Positions 5,876 through 5,890 of a DNA stretch of 5,890 nucleotides are shown one piece after another. Position 1 is the stretch's first letter. Every line of letters starts with the position of its first letter. The notes under the pieces were generated by a model. The model did no database searches, was not told where the DNA came from, and saw only the letters and a program-made list of their open reading frames with translations. The position numbers and the translations under genes were made by a program. The DNA is taken from contig JACXUQ010000088.1 of assembly GCA_014763835.1 (NCBI GenBank), positions 1 to 5,890 on the forward strand. Reading direction: 5' to 3'. Source of the DNA: Thiotrichales bacterium. Lineage in GTDB: Bacteria > Pseudomonadota > Gammaproteobacteria > Thiomicrospirales > Thiomicrospiraceae.

Positions 5876-5890
5876 AAGTTAAATTAACTT
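5876..5890. repeat. Perfect 15-base palindrome at the window edge
   Basis: AAGTTAA (5876-5882) and TTAACTT (5884-5890) are perfect inverted repeats around a single A. The right arm ends exactly at the window edge, so the palindrome may be longer. It lies 24 bases after the ACGAAG tract and could be an operator, part of a hairpin or a chance AT-rich structure. Confidence 0.5.

Larger units (their letters stand above)
5767..5890. other. Right-end intergenic stretch with no convincing gene
   Basis: Beyond the terminator I find no supported gene. A 29-codon frame opens at GTG 5798 and stops at 5885-5887. It is rich in His and Glu because it runs through the ACGAAG repeat, and it has no clear ribosome site, so I do not call it. 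The stretch carries the 9-base-period repeat (5828-5852) and a palindrome at the extreme end (5876-5890). Confidence 0.5.

Noticed and set aside
5798..5887. 29-codon GTG-started frame through the ACGAAG tract
   Set aside because: No clear ribosome site, very short, and its His/Glu-rich sequence is explained by the repeat itself.

Overview
This is a chromosomal window of housekeeping type, most likely from a gammaproteobacterium. The evidence is a close relative of oligopeptidase A (PrlC/OpdA), a YjbQ-family protein, a Na/Pi-cotransporter-family protein of the signal-peptide plus PhoU-like type, a Gram-negative lipoprotein with a lipobox, and Shine-Dalgarno-led starts. A periplasmic single-domain rhodanese would suit a sulfur-metabolising member of the class (for example the Thiomicrospira/Thiomicrorhabdus group), but that placement is only inference. 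I see no rRNA, tRNA, CRISPR array, intact transposase or phage gene.

Layout, left to right. Bases 1-75 are non-coding and contain a repeat that looks like the end of a mobile element or a dispersed repeat. A periplasmic rhodanese lies on the minus strand (76-663). An AT-rich divergent intergenic region (664-868) follows, and at its right end it carries a second, inverted copy of the left repeat. Next come a Na/Pi-cotransporter-family membrane protein (869-2665, +) and a 177-base gap of short imperfect hairpins. A small outer-membrane-type lipoprotein (2843-3097, +) converges on yjbQ (3106-3525, -) with 8 bases between the stop codons and a shared hairpin. yjbQ is divergent from prlC (3642-5696, +), which ends at a very strong bidirectional intrinsic terminator (5718-5766). 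The last ~120 bases hold no convincing gene. They contain three ACGAAG units at an exact 9-base period and a 15-base palindrome that runs to the window edge.

How the genes relate. No pathway or multi-gene operon is visible: neighbours are divergent, convergent or separated by 177 bases or more. The rhodanese (periplasmic sulfur transfer), phosphate-type transporter (inner membrane), lipoprotein (envelope), YjbQ (cytosol) and OpdA (cytosolic peptide degradation) look like independently transcribed units. I found no new multi-gene system. The most interesting signals are the inverted repeat pair that brackets the rhodanese gene, one copy of which supplies the ribosome binding site of the transporter, and the 9-base-period repeat at the right edge.
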